A stretch of 64,000 nt of DNA. Origin: Cavia porcellus (Eukaryota > Chordata > Mammalia > Rodentia > Caviidae). Within the stretch, counting starts at the first letter, position 1; the number at the start of each line of letters is the position of its first letter. The notes below the pieces were generated by a model that had not been told where the DNA came from, searched no databases, and worked only from the letters and a program-made list of their open reading frames with translations. This document shows positions 47,500 through 59,794 of this stretch, in pieces. The stretch covers positions 65,957,494 through 66,021,493 of the forward strand of contig NW_026947490.1 in NCBI RefSeq assembly GCF_034190915.1. The letters are read 5' to 3'. The position numbers and the translations under genes are program-made.

Positions 47500-48400
47500 G
47501 CACTTTCATTCTGTGCCTGGCTCCAGTGTCCTTGTTTTAAACCTGAGACGTGCCCCACTCTGCTGCGCCTCCGAACCGGCTCGGCAGGGGGCCACGGGAC
47601 CCTGCAGGCACAGTGGAACTTTGCCCAGAGCAAGGGTGAGAATGAGCGGGAAAATTTTGCTTGAGGCAACAAAGCGAGACTCGATTATGCTAGTGAAAAT
47701 CAAAAAGGGAGTGGTGTTCAGCGGTCCTGCTTGCAGGTCCTTGTGCAGCTGTGTTGTGGAGGAGTTTGAGGAACCTGGGGGAGACCTGGCAGCTAGTGCG
47801 CTGGGGCTCTCCATGCTGGCTTTGCTCCTCAGCCACCGTGCTGAGCGTGCCTGTCAGACTCAGTCCTCTGGAGATGGAGGAGGAGGGCAGCGAGCGCTGC
47901 ACCTCTCTAACCTAAGGTCCAGCAGAATCCCTGGAAGTCGGCTTTTACTTTCAAATGACTTCATTCTCCATCAGTCCTCTAAAGAGTGGGCTTTGTGAAA
48001 GAAAACGACATGTAATGACAATAGAAGTTTTTTTAATATGGAGACATTTCTATTTTGATTTGTTTCTCCTTAAAATTCAAAATGGCAGGTTTTGAGATTA
48101 GGATGCTGTTGTATATAATGTACCTCTTTTGAGAATGAAGCAGAGGAAGGTCTTTGCTTCAGATTGCAAGGGGACCCTCCGGTTTGTGGACTTCACACGT
48201 TAAACTTTACTTCTCCAAACCTCATTTTTCTTCATCTTTAAAAGGGGGCAGCAATAATAATTTCTTGCAGAACCCTAGTGAAGAGTCAAGTTAGAAGGCC
48301 CAGCATATATCCGAGACTACCCGTGGTGAGCCGCGGCGGGCTGTTCGTGCCGTGGAAAGCTCTGTTACTGTGATTTCTTTTAAGACAGATACAGAGTTTT
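47500..48400. other. CpG-richer intronic patch (possible regulatory region or alternative exon)
   Basis: CpGs are unusually dense for this window at 47545-47600 (e.g. TGCTGCGCCTCCGAACCGGC), 47630-47690, 47885-47900 and 48308-48352 (e.g. GTGAGCCGCGGCGGGCTG). A 161-codon open frame (47513-47998) exists on the + strand without recognisable homology. A MIR-like trace lies at about 48210-48310. Whether this is a promoter is not shown by the sequence. Confidence 0.35.
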
Positions 48401-48409
48401 TCTAAACCC

Positions 48410-51400
48410 AAACCTCAGTGTTTAGGTTTAAATGCAGTGTTGGCACTTTGCAAGGAATGAGTGGGTTCTGGGTTGCGGTTTAGGCGCTTGGTGTCTAAGA
48501 GGTTTGCCCTCACCGTTGGAGACCTCAGTGAGGACCAGCACCTCCCAGCTGCTTCTTCATCCACAGTCGGACCAGTTTCTCACACACTGTGAATGTAACT
48601 TCTCCAAATAGTTACTTTACTCTGCTTCACATACTTAAAACAGCCCACAATTAAAATCCTAATATTATGTACTCTCATTGAGTAACTGCAAAATTAATTT
48701 TACTGAGTGGGTCTTTTATGTTAAGTTAATAAAAGTCCATGTTTAGTACCTGAGAGTCCTGTGAGTCTCTTTAACTGTGTTATGGGTAATTTCACAGGAT
48801 TTCCAGAAATTATGCATGTCAGTGGAAATTTCTACTTCTCATTATTTAGTGCACAGTTCCATAAGATCTGTAATTTAGTAGGTGCAGGTGAGAGATTTTA
48901 GCTCACACCATTTGTGAATGGCCTAGTGAATGTATAGTGGAATAAACCACTATTGTAGCTACATTGCCAAGAAGGATTTTCTATGGTCATACTTCTTAGT
49001 ATTTTAGACTTTCAAAAAAGTAAATGGCATTTTTATCTTCTCTGAAGCCCCCTATTGTCAAACTACTTTTTTAAAAAAGCTGCAGTTACTAGAATAACTG
49101 ACCTTTATTGCAAATTGCCTTCTCTCATCCTAATGAGCCAAATATTTGGAGGAATGATTCTCAGGACTCCAATTGTCCTTCGGAGGTACTAAGCTCTGGT
49201 ACTTCTCAGTGCTTAACTTCAGGAGGCAGTTAGGTACAGCCTGTGAGATTATTAGATTACTTCCCTGGTTATCAGCCATGCTTGTTGTTAACTAGTCAAA
49301 GAAACTTAAAAGACATGAGCTATTCTCTGTGTTTGTATCTAGACAAAACCATTTATGCATATCACAAGTAGCCCAAAGATGATGCTTTTAGGAATGGATC
49401 CAATAAGTAAGCTTATTTTCCTGTCATCACTCAACAGGTATTTATGAGCACCTCCTGTCCCAGGCCCTCTACAGGGTGTTCAGTGGAAAAGAAGCCCTTG
49501 TCCCGTCCCAACTTCTCAGATCCCCCATGTATCCCACCCACAGTGGCCACTGCTAATCCTGGCTTCTTTGTTTCCTTTCAGGACCATTCTGTACATATGC
49601 AGGACTATGTTTGTGTGGGTGTCTCCCCAGCTTTTTTAATCCAAGTGGTGGCGTACTATAAATCTCCATCTTGGAGAATATCTAATTTATTCTTCCTTTT
49701 TACTGCTGCAGGTACATTGTATGGTATAGTAAGATTTTTGTATTAGCACTCTGTGGATGGACGCAGGAGTAATTCCTAGGGCTCCCCTTTTACATTCTCG
49801 TGCCTTGCTCTCTCTTCCTGCCTTACATTTCCTCTAGTGCACTAGTTTCATTTCCTGAGTGATGCAGAAAATGGGATTCAACTCCAGTACCTTGCTCAGA
49901 CTCTCACCTTTTATGTACTTCCTGATAGATTCAGGCAAGTTCAAATCAAGTTAGATTTACCCAATAAGGCCTTATTTTTCACCCCACAGACTATTACTAG
50001 TCTGTGATTATTGATGAGGAGCCACCTGATAAACTTCACTGCCCTATCATCCAGTTCTTTCAACTGTCAGGGAGCCGGAGAACTGTATGCATTTGGCAGG
50101 CACAGCCCGTGTATGGTTTCAGGCTGCCCATGCTGCTCACATGATCAATGTCCTCTCTGCTGGGGCAGAGTCACATTTGGACATAAACTTTGCTCCCAGC
50201 CACAGCTGGCTTCCTTTCCTTTTGAGTGTCATTGCTGTTCCCACCATCATGTAGAGACTCTTGGAGATCAGTTGAAGCGTGTTAACCTTGTCTTGTAATC
50301 AGCTCCCTCCCTCCTGGTAATAACTGTTTGAAGTGCATCTGGTTTCATTTCTGAAAACCTAACTGTCATAAGGTGGCTTTCTTACACTTGGTCATAAAAA
50401 GTAAGAGATAGGAAGCTCCTTCCAGTGTAAGTCCTAGAGACCCTTGGTAACCTTGAGCCTGCTTGTGGTTTCAGCTGCATTTTCTGTCCCCTGTCACTGC
50501 TGCTGTCTTTCATGTTGACACCACCACGCTGTGCCTCTGAAGCTCAGTGTTTCCACGTCTCGCTGCCCTCCTGTCTTCACTCTAACCTGCCACTTTCCCT
50601 CTCTGTGTGCTTGTGTATCTTAAAGCAGTTTCTTCTCCAAAGCCTGCTTGATGTGTTGGCTCTTCCAGTTGGCATGCAGCGGCAGAATTCACTCTGCTCT
50701 TTTATTGTTTCCTCTAATTGGTAGACCAGTGGCCCCACCTGTCTGCTTTGTGTGAAGGGTTTTTATCATGGTGCTCTCCTGCCTCCTTGTCCTGGCAGTG
50801 AATAGAATTACATTGGAGTGGTGGTGGGGTGATCCGGAGACATGTTTCTTTTTCAGTTTTCAAAGTTTCAAAACATCATTTTTAAATTGTTTCCTTTTGT
50901 TTTTCTGGAATGTATAAATTCAGTTTGGTTCAATTTGTAATTCTTTATTTCTGTCACAAGTCATTTCATTGCCACTTAAGAAATTCAACAGATTTGCATC
51001 CTTGACACATTCTGGACACTGTTGTAGATCCTGAAGATACATACTTCTTCCTGGTTCCCAACAAACCGATCCCAGTCCCTTCTAAGGCTAGGCACCCCTG
51101 ACCTCAGGACCTCCCACTGGGCTCCACCTCGTAAGGATTCCACAGCCTTCCACATGCCGCCTACCATAGGAAGCAGACTGTAGACACATGACCCAGGGTT
51201 GGCAGCCCACATCCAGCCAGAGCAGGAACTCGAACGGTAGGTCCGTTTTAGGTGAAATGATCAGAGCACAGCTATCTAGGAAGAGCCCACCTGAGTAAAA
51301 CCTTGGACAAAGGGTGCAGCATGAACCGGGGTTTATCCAGGAAGAGTGGTCTGGCAGTGCAAAAAGCAAGTACAGCGGTACTGAAGGGACAGGTGCCTGC

Positions 51401-52500
51401 CTGGCATATTTCAGGAAAGGCAGGAAGGCCTCTGTGACTGGAGATGAGCAAGCAGAATGAGCAGTCGGCCCTCGGAGCCCTGTGATGTGAGCCTTTTAGG
51501 CTGCTGCAGGACTGTACTTCGAGTCGAAGAGGTACACTGGGCATGCATGTGTAGCAGACGTGTGAGGTGTTATGTTTTGTGCTGAGACACTATCACATGT
51601 TTCAAGACATCTGTGATGGACTGAAGGCAAAACAGCCTTTCTGCTATGCCTTTTGGCTATGAATACTTTCTGCTTAGTCAGTTAAGAACGGGATATGAAT
51701 GGCACATGTTTTCTGTCCTTCCTCACCCTGGATCTGCTGTGTAGGTTGTAATTATTTAATAAACCTGTCGCTAGGGAACCAGAAGCTATCAATAATTGTA
51801 GGCTTACTGAAAAATTCTGTCCATCTTGATTTAATATATGTAATTACAGTTTATTTCAATACTTCTTCCAAAAAGATGAGAAAGTTAGACTAAAATGAAA
51901 GGTTGTAAAAATAGAACTTTAAAAATTAAAATTATGGATGAAGAAAATAACAAGTGAGTAATCATTTAGGCAATTGTTATGAAATGATTGACTAATCACT
52001 TTACCTGAGAGTTTCATGGTGACAAAACTAAGAAAGAAAACAATGAATTGATGTACTTATCCTTGTCTGATTTTCCCAGACACATTTAAGGAAGACCACT
52101 AGTCCTTTTATTTACTTTAATGTAAATTATCATGTAAAATATTCCGTAACATCCTGTGTCTTCACCAAATACTGATCACTTTCTCAAAATAAATTGTTCA
52201 GAATGGTTTTCAGCATACTTCTACAATGCTACTGATTTCTTAGGAGCATCACAGTTTTGCTAAAACAAATAGCTTCCCGCTTATTAGTTTATTAACTTAG
52301 GCATTCAAAGTAAGGTTGATTTTGAAATTTAATTATCTATTTAACTAGATTGTCAGCTTCCTACTTTTATATTCCTAGTAATCCCCAAACAAATAGTTTT
52401 TTCAATCCTTTGTGCTCAACTCCAAATCCTAAAAAGCTCTGAAAACAGAAATTTCATCAGAACTTGGGTAGCAACCTCTTTCAGAAGCAAAAATCTAAGA
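48410..52500. other. No gene; 4 kb of intron
   Basis: Mostly unique sequence. Short traces of old interspersed repeats are possible near 49430-49500 and 50980-51060, too weak to classify. The richer GC content at 50000-51500 is not accompanied by exon signals I can trust. Confidence 0.4.
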
Positions 52501-52521
52501 TGAAATAAGAGTTTAAAGCTC

Positions 52522-52613
52522 GGGGGCTGGGGATTTAGCTCAGCAGCATAAGCACCTGCCTTGCAAGCAGGCGGTTGTGAGTTCAATCCCTGGTACCGAT
52601 AAAAAAAAAAAAA
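52522..52613 (+). mobile_element. Young ID-like SINE with 14-bp target-site duplication
   Basis: GGGGCTGGGGATTTAGCTCA to GGTACCGATAAAA and an A-run. AGAGTTTAAAGCTC occurs at 52508-52521 and 52614-52627. It has a shortened tail. Confidence 0.94.
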
Positions 52614-52629
52614 AGAGTTTAAAGCTCTT

Positions 52630-53970
52630 TGTTTATCTGATTTGTTGTGAAAAGGCACATATTTTACTACAGACATGGCAACAGATTTAACTATGAGGGT
52701 CTTGCAGATTCTGCTGAATGTTATGCAGTATTTGGTATGTACATCTTACTATTTCTCTGAAATCTCCATGTGCAAATTCTGAAACACACATGACCCAGCC
52801 AGTTTCAGAAAAAAAAGTTGTAGCCTTGCAATAGACAATTTCTAGAATAGCATAGGGGTCTAGTAAATGTCAGTTGGAGTGAAGGTTGATTAATATGAGG
52901 TACTTAGAAATGAGAAACTTTTCTGCAGCCAGGCCTTGTGACCTTGAGACCTCAGGGAATAAAATAGATGATTCAGTCCCTAGGAGCAGGGCACTGAAAT
53001 GTTTCCTTAATTGTTCTCTCAAGGTTGTAGTAATTGGTCCTTGGTCAAGCTAATAAATCTGGAGAGAATAAAATGTTATTCTATCAGTTTAAATTGTTCC
53101 TATTAGTATCCCTTTATTGGAGATTTCGTGTATTTTTTATTTATCTCTATATCTTTATCACTTGTATCTTTTTGGTTTTGTTCAACATTGTTAAAGGTGT
53201 CACATCAGCTTTTTTAATTCTGGTGACTTAATTGCAAAAGCACACATAAACAGTTTGAAAGGTGTGAGAAGAAATTCACAAGTCACAAGGGGAAACAGCA
53301 ACAAAGCTAGCATTCAGTCTGAAATTCATCCACAGTGTAAAACAGATTGCACTGCCAGTGGGTCAAGTGGTGTGTCCTGAAATGGAGTGAAAAATGAATT
53401 GGATACAGAAAATGTTTGTTCCATACCAGAGATACAGTGGAGAAGAGCAAGATGAATCAAATATAGGTTCCACCTTCATAAAGCTTATATGTAACATGGA
53501 AAACAGGGCATGTTATATAATATAAATTGAATATACAGCAGAATATACCAGAGGGGAGGCGACCCAGTTCATGAGATCAGGAATGGAGGCAGAGTTGCTC
53601 TGGCTTGTGAAGGTCGGGAAGAACTGGATAAATGGAGAGGGTGGACTTGCAGAATGCAGGGATGAGAAGGACAGAGGCCCAGCCTCTGGAGCTGTACGTG
53701 CAATAGAAGACACATGTATAAGTGCATAAATTATGATGGAAAGTGGTCAAAGGTATGATGGGGCTGGGAACCACAGAGGGAAAAAAGGATCTTTGGGTAA
53801 GCTGGATAGGAGTTGATCTTCCATCTGGGTCTTGAAAACACAGGCATTTGCTCAGAAGGACAGGGGCAGGCAGGGGGTTTATTCTAGGCAAAATAAATGA
53901 GACACATACTTAACAGTCCATACCAGGGCACCTAGACTCAGTCACTTTTTATAGTGGTCTGTCATTGCAG
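52630..53970. other. No gene; end of the 33.6-kb intron
   Basis: Unique sequence up to the acceptor CATTGCAG at 53963-53970. Confidence 0.4.
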
Positions 53971-55813
53971 GTGATACAAACATCCCTTCTGGAACAGGAC
54001 AGAGTGGAAAGAGTTTGCAGAGTAAGAGTCAATTTAGGACCATTGCACCAAAGATTGCTCCTAAAGTCCTAGCCTCCAGAGTGCTGCCATGTCACTCACC
54101 TTCACTTTCTGATCAGGGGACTCTGGGGCCCTCCATGAGCCCCAAGCCACTGGGAATGCCCACCCAGAACTATGCACTGATGCAGGTAGCTGGCCAGGAA
54201 GGTACTTTTTCTCTTGTTGCTTTGCCGCCTGTTACCTCAGCTCAGCCAATTCAGAAACCCCAAATGCCTGAGAACCTTAAAGTGCCTATTCCTCGATACC
54301 AACCCCTAAGAAGTAACAAAGGACCTAGAAAGAAGTCCATCCTGAGCTCTCCTGAAAGTGGCTGCAGCAGACCTGTTGCCCACACCCAGATGTGCCCTCA
54401 GATTTCCCCTTCCCCACCTGCCCATCCTGAACTCCCGCAGAAAGCCAATCCATGCAAACAGATGCCATCACCAGACCAAGCCTCAGGGGGGACCAGCACA
54501 GCTCCACTGGTTGAGAGCAGTGGTCATGAAGACTCCACACCTCCAGTGATCGACAGCTGCAGAGATCGAAACCCTCCAGCTACACCAGCCCTGTCTACAC
54601 CAGCGGAGCCCTCTGCCAAGCAGAGGCTCTCAGATAATTCAGGGAAAGCTAGCCATAGAAACAGGAAGGTACCCAGTGGACCTTCTGCCGTTGCCAGAGG
54701 AAAACTTAAGGGACACATAGATCATGGGAACGCCGTGACCAGTTTATCACCAGGCATTTTTGGCAGTGCAGTTCAGTTGATCTCATCAGTTCCCAAAGGT
54801 AAAGTACCAATCTTACCCTACAAAAGAATGCAGACAAACAAGATTTGCCAAACTGAATCAGATGCCAGTGCTGCAGAATTTTCTTTATCTGGGTATAGGA
54901 CAGATAATGATAGGAAATTCTCCATCAAAGAAAGCTTTAATGCAGCCAACAATATGTCTAGCAAGACACCTGTTCCACCAGTACCAAAGCAGATTCTTTG
55001 CGGAAGTGCCTTTTGTCCAGCCACCAAAACAGATCTCAACCACAAAACAAAACTGAACGTTGGAGCAGCAAAGAGAAGAGGAAGAAAACGAAAGATTCCA
55101 GATGAAGTTTTAGCATTTCAGGGGAAAAGGAAGAAATGCATTATCAATAAATGCAGAGATGGTAAAGAGAAAGCAAAAAACAATCTCCAAGAATCCAAAG
55201 ACCAAAAGCCAGGGGCTTTGAAAAAATATCGTAACATTATGCCCAAACCTGTGGTTGTCATGTCTGCTTTGCCTCCCCTGGCTTCTCCTTCAGCCACCCT
55301 CCACTCTCAGACCTCCACCAACCTAGGACAGGACATCTCATTAAATAATTCAGTCACTTCCAAATGTCTCAGCTGTAAGCAGAATGACAGCCCTTCCACC
55401 AAGCTCAGCTCCGTGTTCAGAAATGGATTCTCTGGTGTCCGAAAACCTTGGCACAGATGCCAAGTTTGTAACCACCACTTCCAGTTCAAACAGCACCTTC
55501 AGGACCACATGAACACACATACCAACAGGCGCCCGTACAGCTGTCGCATCTGCCGCAAGGCCTATGTGCGCTCTGGCAGCCTGAGCACACATATGAAGCT
55601 CCACCATGGTGAGAACCGTCTGAGGAAACTTGTGTGCTGTGAGTTCTGTGCAAAAGTGTTTGGCCACGTGCAAGTCTATTTTGGCCACCTAAAAGAAGTA
55701 CACAGGGTTGTGATCAGCACAGAGCCCGGCCCTAGTGAAGCGCAGCCGGAAGACATGCCGAAGAGCAGAGACAGACACGCCAGTGATCGAGAGGCAGAGA
55801 GAGCACTGGAGCG
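53971..55813 (+). CDS. ZNF438: ZNF438 large coding exon (residues 13-627): Ser/Pro-rich region, NLS, zinc fingers 1-3
   Basis: The acceptor is CATTGCAG|GTGATAC and the donor is GAGCG|GTGAGTG. Translation from the junction gives Gly13 then DTNIPSGTGQSGKSLQSKSQ and on to residue 627. An apparent start at TTG (54015) is Leu28, not a start. Residues about 30-370 are Ser/Pro/Thr-rich and low in predicted structure. Residues 380-387 (KRRGRKRK) and 398-401 (KRKK) form a basic block suited to nuclear import, with an AT-hook-like RGRKRK. Three C2H2 fingers follow: C509/C512/H525/H529, C537/C540/H553/H557 and C569/C572/H585/H590, the first two joined by a short TNRRPYS linker. Zinc fingers bind Zn and usually DNA; the target is not visible here. 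No stops or frameshifts interrupt the exon, so the gene looks intact. Confidence 0.96.
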
Positions 55814-57074
55814 GTGAGTGTGAACAGGCTGGAAGCCTGGCAAGAGAGGCTGTTTAGTTGGGAAAGGGCATAAAATTTCACACTCAGAAGATTTTACCTC
55901 CCATAGTTCTGTGAAGAGTGATCTCATTTGTCTCTGGTTTCTGGTCAGTCATTATTTTAATTATTCTAGCCTATATAAGTTGGCATAAATGCCAGTTGGA
56001 GGTATTCTGAGAGAAGATTATTTTTACATCCCAAAACAAAATAGATTATTATGTATCTATTGTGGTATTCTTTACGAGTGATTTCCCCCAGAAACATGTC
56101 CACAGAATTTATAACCAAATAGCTCCATTGCTCTGCACTGTGGGGAGTGTACTGCACTGAACATACACACCTCCGATGCCAGAACTAGCCCACTCTGCAC
56201 GGGCCCTGCTTTCCTCATCAGGCCAGGTGAACTTCCCCAAGTCAGGGCCTGATTTCTAGCAACATAAACAAATGAGCTTCATAATTTGGGAACCTGGTAG
56301 TGATTAGTCTTTTGACCAGCTGTGCCCTCAGTGTGGACTGTGTGAACCCATTTCCACACCAAAGAGAGTCCCTCAGCACCTGAGAAGTAAGCCTTTCCCA
56401 GCACTGCAGATTCTCTGCCCCTTGTTTCTTATTTTTCGCAATTGCTCAAAATATTTTCTATTCAAGCACTCACTTGAGTAGAAGTCGTACAGAGTATGAC
56501 TTACTCTGTCATACTCAATAAAAATAAGAGGTGCCTATCGTATTTGTTCTTACTTTTGTAGGGTTCTCTCTCTTTTTTAGGCACTTCTGTTCCCTTTCCC
56601 ATGTCTGTACTTTTCACCAATGTACAAGGAAATCCACCCCCCCACACTTGTTTTTCTGAAGCTAGACTTTGATGTTTAAGTAAAATATCCAAATTTACAT
56701 TCAGTGTAACGTGAGGGAGAGAACAGTGGGTGGTAGGGACAGTCACCTCCAACCTTACTAGGTGATCGCATAGCACCTGGTATAGTATGGCCTGACCCTT
56801 CCATGTTGACTCTACCTGTCATATAGTGGCTGGAGAGGTGGTGGCTCTTCTGGGGAGGGACACACTTTCCAGGTGGATCCTGGTGCTTGAGAAACATGTG
56901 GTCCCAGCAGGAGTGATGGCAGGTATCTGCCATGCCTCTCCTGAAGTCTTCCCAGGCTGTGTACCCAGGCTTCCTATTCACAGATAAGTGTGACTTACAT
57001 CCCTGAAAGCTGAAGGACAAAGTCCCAATTGTGTTTTTCATGAACTCTTACATAGACCATTTCTTCCTTTTCAG
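55814..57074 (+). other. Last ZNF438 intron
   Basis: GTGAGT donor at 55814 and TTTTCAG acceptor ending 57074. No repeat is recognised inside. Confidence 0.85.
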
Positions 57075-57681
57075 GGAAAACAAGTCAAGCTTGGAAGAAG
57101 ATTTCCTTCTAACCCAGGCAGACGAAGTCAAATTACAAATCAAATGTGGCCGTTGTCAGATCACTGCACAGTCTTTTGCTGAAATCAAGTTTCATTTACT
57201 TTATGTTCATGGAGAAGAAATTCAGGGTAGGTTGCAAGAGGGAATCTTACCCAGCAAAAGAGGGGCTCAGAGAGCGCTGACCAGACACACTGCTCCTGAC
57301 TGGAAGCAACATCAAAACCAGGTGAAGCCTTGTGCCTCTGAGGAGAACTGCCATACACATCCTAAGAAGAAAAGACAGCTCTGCCTTCACCGTGAGAATG
57401 ATGTGGAAATACTCAAGGCCAGTGACGGAGGCCAACTGGGAACGGAAAGGCTGAAGGAAGACCCCCAGGACTCAGGATGTGGCAGCCGCCACACGGTTTT
57501 CCTCTGGTCTCATTCAGGCTTCAGCTGCCTCCTGTGTGCCCAGACCCTGGGGAGGAAGGAGGAGCTCTTTCTCCACTGGGAGAGCCACCATAACTGTGAG
57601 GACCCCTCCAGACTTTGGGCTATTCTAAGTACATTCTCCAACCAAGGAGTGATAGAGATTTCCAGGGAAACCAGCAAGTGA
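57075..57681 (+). CDS. ZNF438: ZNF438 terminal coding exon (residues 627-828): zinc fingers 4-5 and stop
   Basis: The acceptor is a strong pyrimidine tract, TTCTTCCTTTTCAG|G. The first G completes Arg627 (CG|G), then ENKSSLEEDFLL follows. Stop TGA is at 57679-57681. Finger 4 is C651/C654/H667/H672 (KCGRCQIT...FHLLYVH) and finger 5 is C778/C781/H794/H798 (SCLLCAQT...LHWESHH). The stretch between them (about 680-770) is charged and more diverged from the human protein as I recall it, while the C-terminal ...NQGVIEISRETSK is well kept. Open sequence left of 57075 in the same frame is intronic and should not be translated. Confidence 0.95.
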
Positions 57682-57850
57682 AACTCTGAGGCAAACTGGG
57701 GTTAAAGAAAATTTTGCTAGCACCTTTCTTTCAAAGCTTTGTGTTTTATGGTGATACTTAAGTATATGAATCAAATAAGTTAGTGTGAACATTAATGAAC
57801 AAAGTTTTGTATATTTATTTTCTTATAAAATAAAATATATGCTCTGGGTG
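57682..57850 (+). other. ZNF438: ZNF438 proximal 3'UTR
   Basis: This is A/T-rich sequence after the stop codon, leading to AATAAA at 57829-57834. Cleavage would be expected about 10-30 nt further on. Longer 3'UTR forms remain possible because more AATAAA hexamers occur at 57921-57930. Confidence 0.6.
57829..57834 (+). terminator. Candidate poly(A) signal AATAAA of ZNF438
   Basis: This is a canonical hexamer 148 nt after the stop codon. Downstream sequence (GTGTAGTCTTATTTT) gives a G/T-rich element. A second overlapping pair of AATAAA lies at 57921-57930 and could serve as a distal site. Confidence 0.6.
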
Positions 57851-57985
57851 CAAATTTTTCTGACCATGTGTAGTCTTATTTTAAAGTTCTGTGCTCTGAC
57901 TCTTAATAACTTAATTTTAGAATAAATAAAAAGATCGAAACTAGAAATGTGAGGAATGTAGGTTCTTCACATATAGTTTTCAGTA

Positions 57986-57986
57986 A

Positions 57987-58016
<30 letters not shown>
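57986..58016. repeat. (GT)n microsatellite
   Basis: About 14-15 GT units just after the ZNF438 3' end. Confidence 0.95.
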
Positions 58017-58022
<6 letters not shown>

Positions 58023-58201
58023 CCTTTCCCTCAGATGTTCTCTTCTTACATCCAGATGGCAATTCCCTTTCAATCCATCTATGTAGCATCAAGTTCTATG
58101 GAAAATGTTGGTATTTATTAAATTCATTGATTTATTTAAATGTGCTGCAAAGCAGTCTTTTAATATGATTGTCATTTACCATGATTTAAAACCCATGTTT
58201 T

Positions 58202-58314
58202 GGGGCTGGGGATTTAGCTCAGTGGCATAAGCACCTGCCTTACAAGCAGACAGTCGTAAGTTTGCTCCCTGGTACCGATAAAAAAAGAAAAAGACAAAAA
58301 ATTAAAAAATAAAT
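58202..58314 (+). mobile_element. Young ID-like SINE with 14-bp target-site duplication
   Basis: GGGGCTGGGGATTTAGCTCA to GGTACCGATAAAAAAAGAAA and an A-rich tail. AAAACCCATGTTTT occurs at 58188-58201 and 58315-58328. Confidence 0.93.
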
Positions 58315-58329
58315 AAAACCCATGTTTTT

Positions 58330-59790
58330 AACACTTAGAGTTTTTGTAATTTTGCTCTTTTCTTAAATGCTGTTTTCTTAAATGAAGATTAGATGTTGGC
58401 AAGTTTTATATCTATAGTGTTCCATGTCAAAATAGTAAAAAAAAATTTAATACTTTAGCTAATAAAAAAATCCACTTTCTTGGTAAAGACTTATTTTTAA
58501 GTAATCATTAGGGTTAGAAAATTTATAACCTGGAAGGTGAACTAGATAGTTCAGACCAGATGTGTGTCTCAACTGTTTTCCGTCACTCCACAGACACTTC
58601 AGAGGATTGTTGTTAGCTGATCAATTTTAGATACAACTTGTGCCTTTCAAGCCACGTTCTCTCTGAAAATTGGGAGTAAATGATTGCCTTTTAAATTCCT
58701 GGAAAATTACCTTGAATCAGAAAAATTGCCATTTGAAGTATCTGGCTATCCTGGCTGCAGAGACATTTTCTGAGAGAGGGGAGCTTGCCCAATCATCCCA
58801 CTAAAATCCCTGCCTTTGAGTGAAAGCACCACGCACGTGGCCATCCCTGTTGGCTGAACCTTGGCCCAGGCATGAACCAAACATTTTTATGTGCTAGAAG
58901 CTGGTACCCAGCAGAGAAAAAGCTAAATTATATTTGATAGGCTAATGGGTATTAAGTCATCCTTTTTAATGCCTAGTTTTAAGAGCAAATATTCATGGAC
59001 ATGGTGGGGTTGAAATAATATACAAAGGTAAAACTCAATATTCTCTGTTTTTGTAAAGTTTTATAAATTTGAAAAAAAGTTTAGAATTCTCAGAAAGATT
59101 TCTCATGGTTTATTGATGGATCACACTTTCTCTTAATGTAGAGTGATAACATCAGACCATCACTGTTCATATTTTTAGAATCCCAGGGTTGGTAATAAAA
59201 TAGCTTACTGCTCAGTTCAGTTACATGTTTGTTTTTTGGTCCTGGAGACATTACAAAATGAGAACTATCAAGAATACTACCTGAATTCAAACCATGACAC
59301 TGAGCTTCAAACCTTGAAGTATTTATAGACTATTCAGTCTTCAGATACTTAGTATTTCAGAAATACTGGCCAGCTGGCCAAGGGCAGAATAGTGAATCTA
59401 GATGCATATGGAAGCCTAGGTATCGGGACAGAAAGCACCCACGCAGCAAGGCATGTGAAGTCTGACCTCCCCATGGCTAGGGACAAACCCAGCTGTGACC
59501 AGCATTTAATCCCATCTCAGAGCTGGAGTCTGTGGACAGTCTCGGGAAAGAAGCAGAGAGTTATAGTAACTGCAGAGGGAGGCAGAAAATATGTTTAGCT
59601 CATGATTAAGTGCTCTGACTGGATCCCCTCCTAGAATTCATTTCATCAAAGTGATCAGGTAATCCTAGCTAAATTTATGCAACTCATCAGGGCATGGGTG
59701 GGGTGGCTTGAGGTGGGTGGGCTTGAGGTGGGTGGGGGTCAGGAAGGCAAAAGTGGAAGGGTCAACAGCCACGCTGTTCTTTGCTGTTTG
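58330..59790. other. No gene; downstream intergenic sequence
   Basis: Nothing recognisable is seen; short G-rich repeats (GGTGGGTGGGCTTGAG-type) lie at 59695-59740. Confidence 0.4.
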
Positions 59791-59794
59791 TTTG

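Larger units (their letters stand above)
20325..57834 (+). other. ZNF438: ZNF438 gene span visible in window (last three exons)
   Basis: This is the transcribed span from the exon carrying the start codon to the first poly(A) signal. Joining 20365-20401, 53971-55813 and 57075-57681 gives an uninterrupted 2,487-nt frame, 828 residues, which is the length I recall for human ZNF438. Introns are GT-AG: 20402-53970 (33.6 kb, phase 1) and 55814-57074 (1.26 kb, phase 2). ZNF438 is known as a nuclear C2H2 zinc-finger protein reported to act as a transcriptional repressor. The human gene has several non-coding 5' exons; they probably lie left of 20325 or outside the window, and I could not identify any. 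Identity rests on recalled similarity of the start peptide, the SQFRTIAPK segment, the basic block and all five fingers. Confidence 0.93.

Noticed and set aside
47513..47998. 161-codon open frame on the + strand as a gene
   Set aside because: No recognisable domain or homology, lies in a GC-richer part of the ZNF438 intron, and overlapping frames on the other strand are equally open.
54015..55817. Stand-alone 600-residue protein starting at 54015
   Set aside because: 54015 is TTG (Leu28). The frame continues upstream to a splice acceptor at 53970 and stops only after reading past the donor at 55814; the exon model fits better.
57031..57074. Coding extension left of the terminal exon
   Set aside because: It lies before the pyrimidine tract and AG acceptor, so it is intron.
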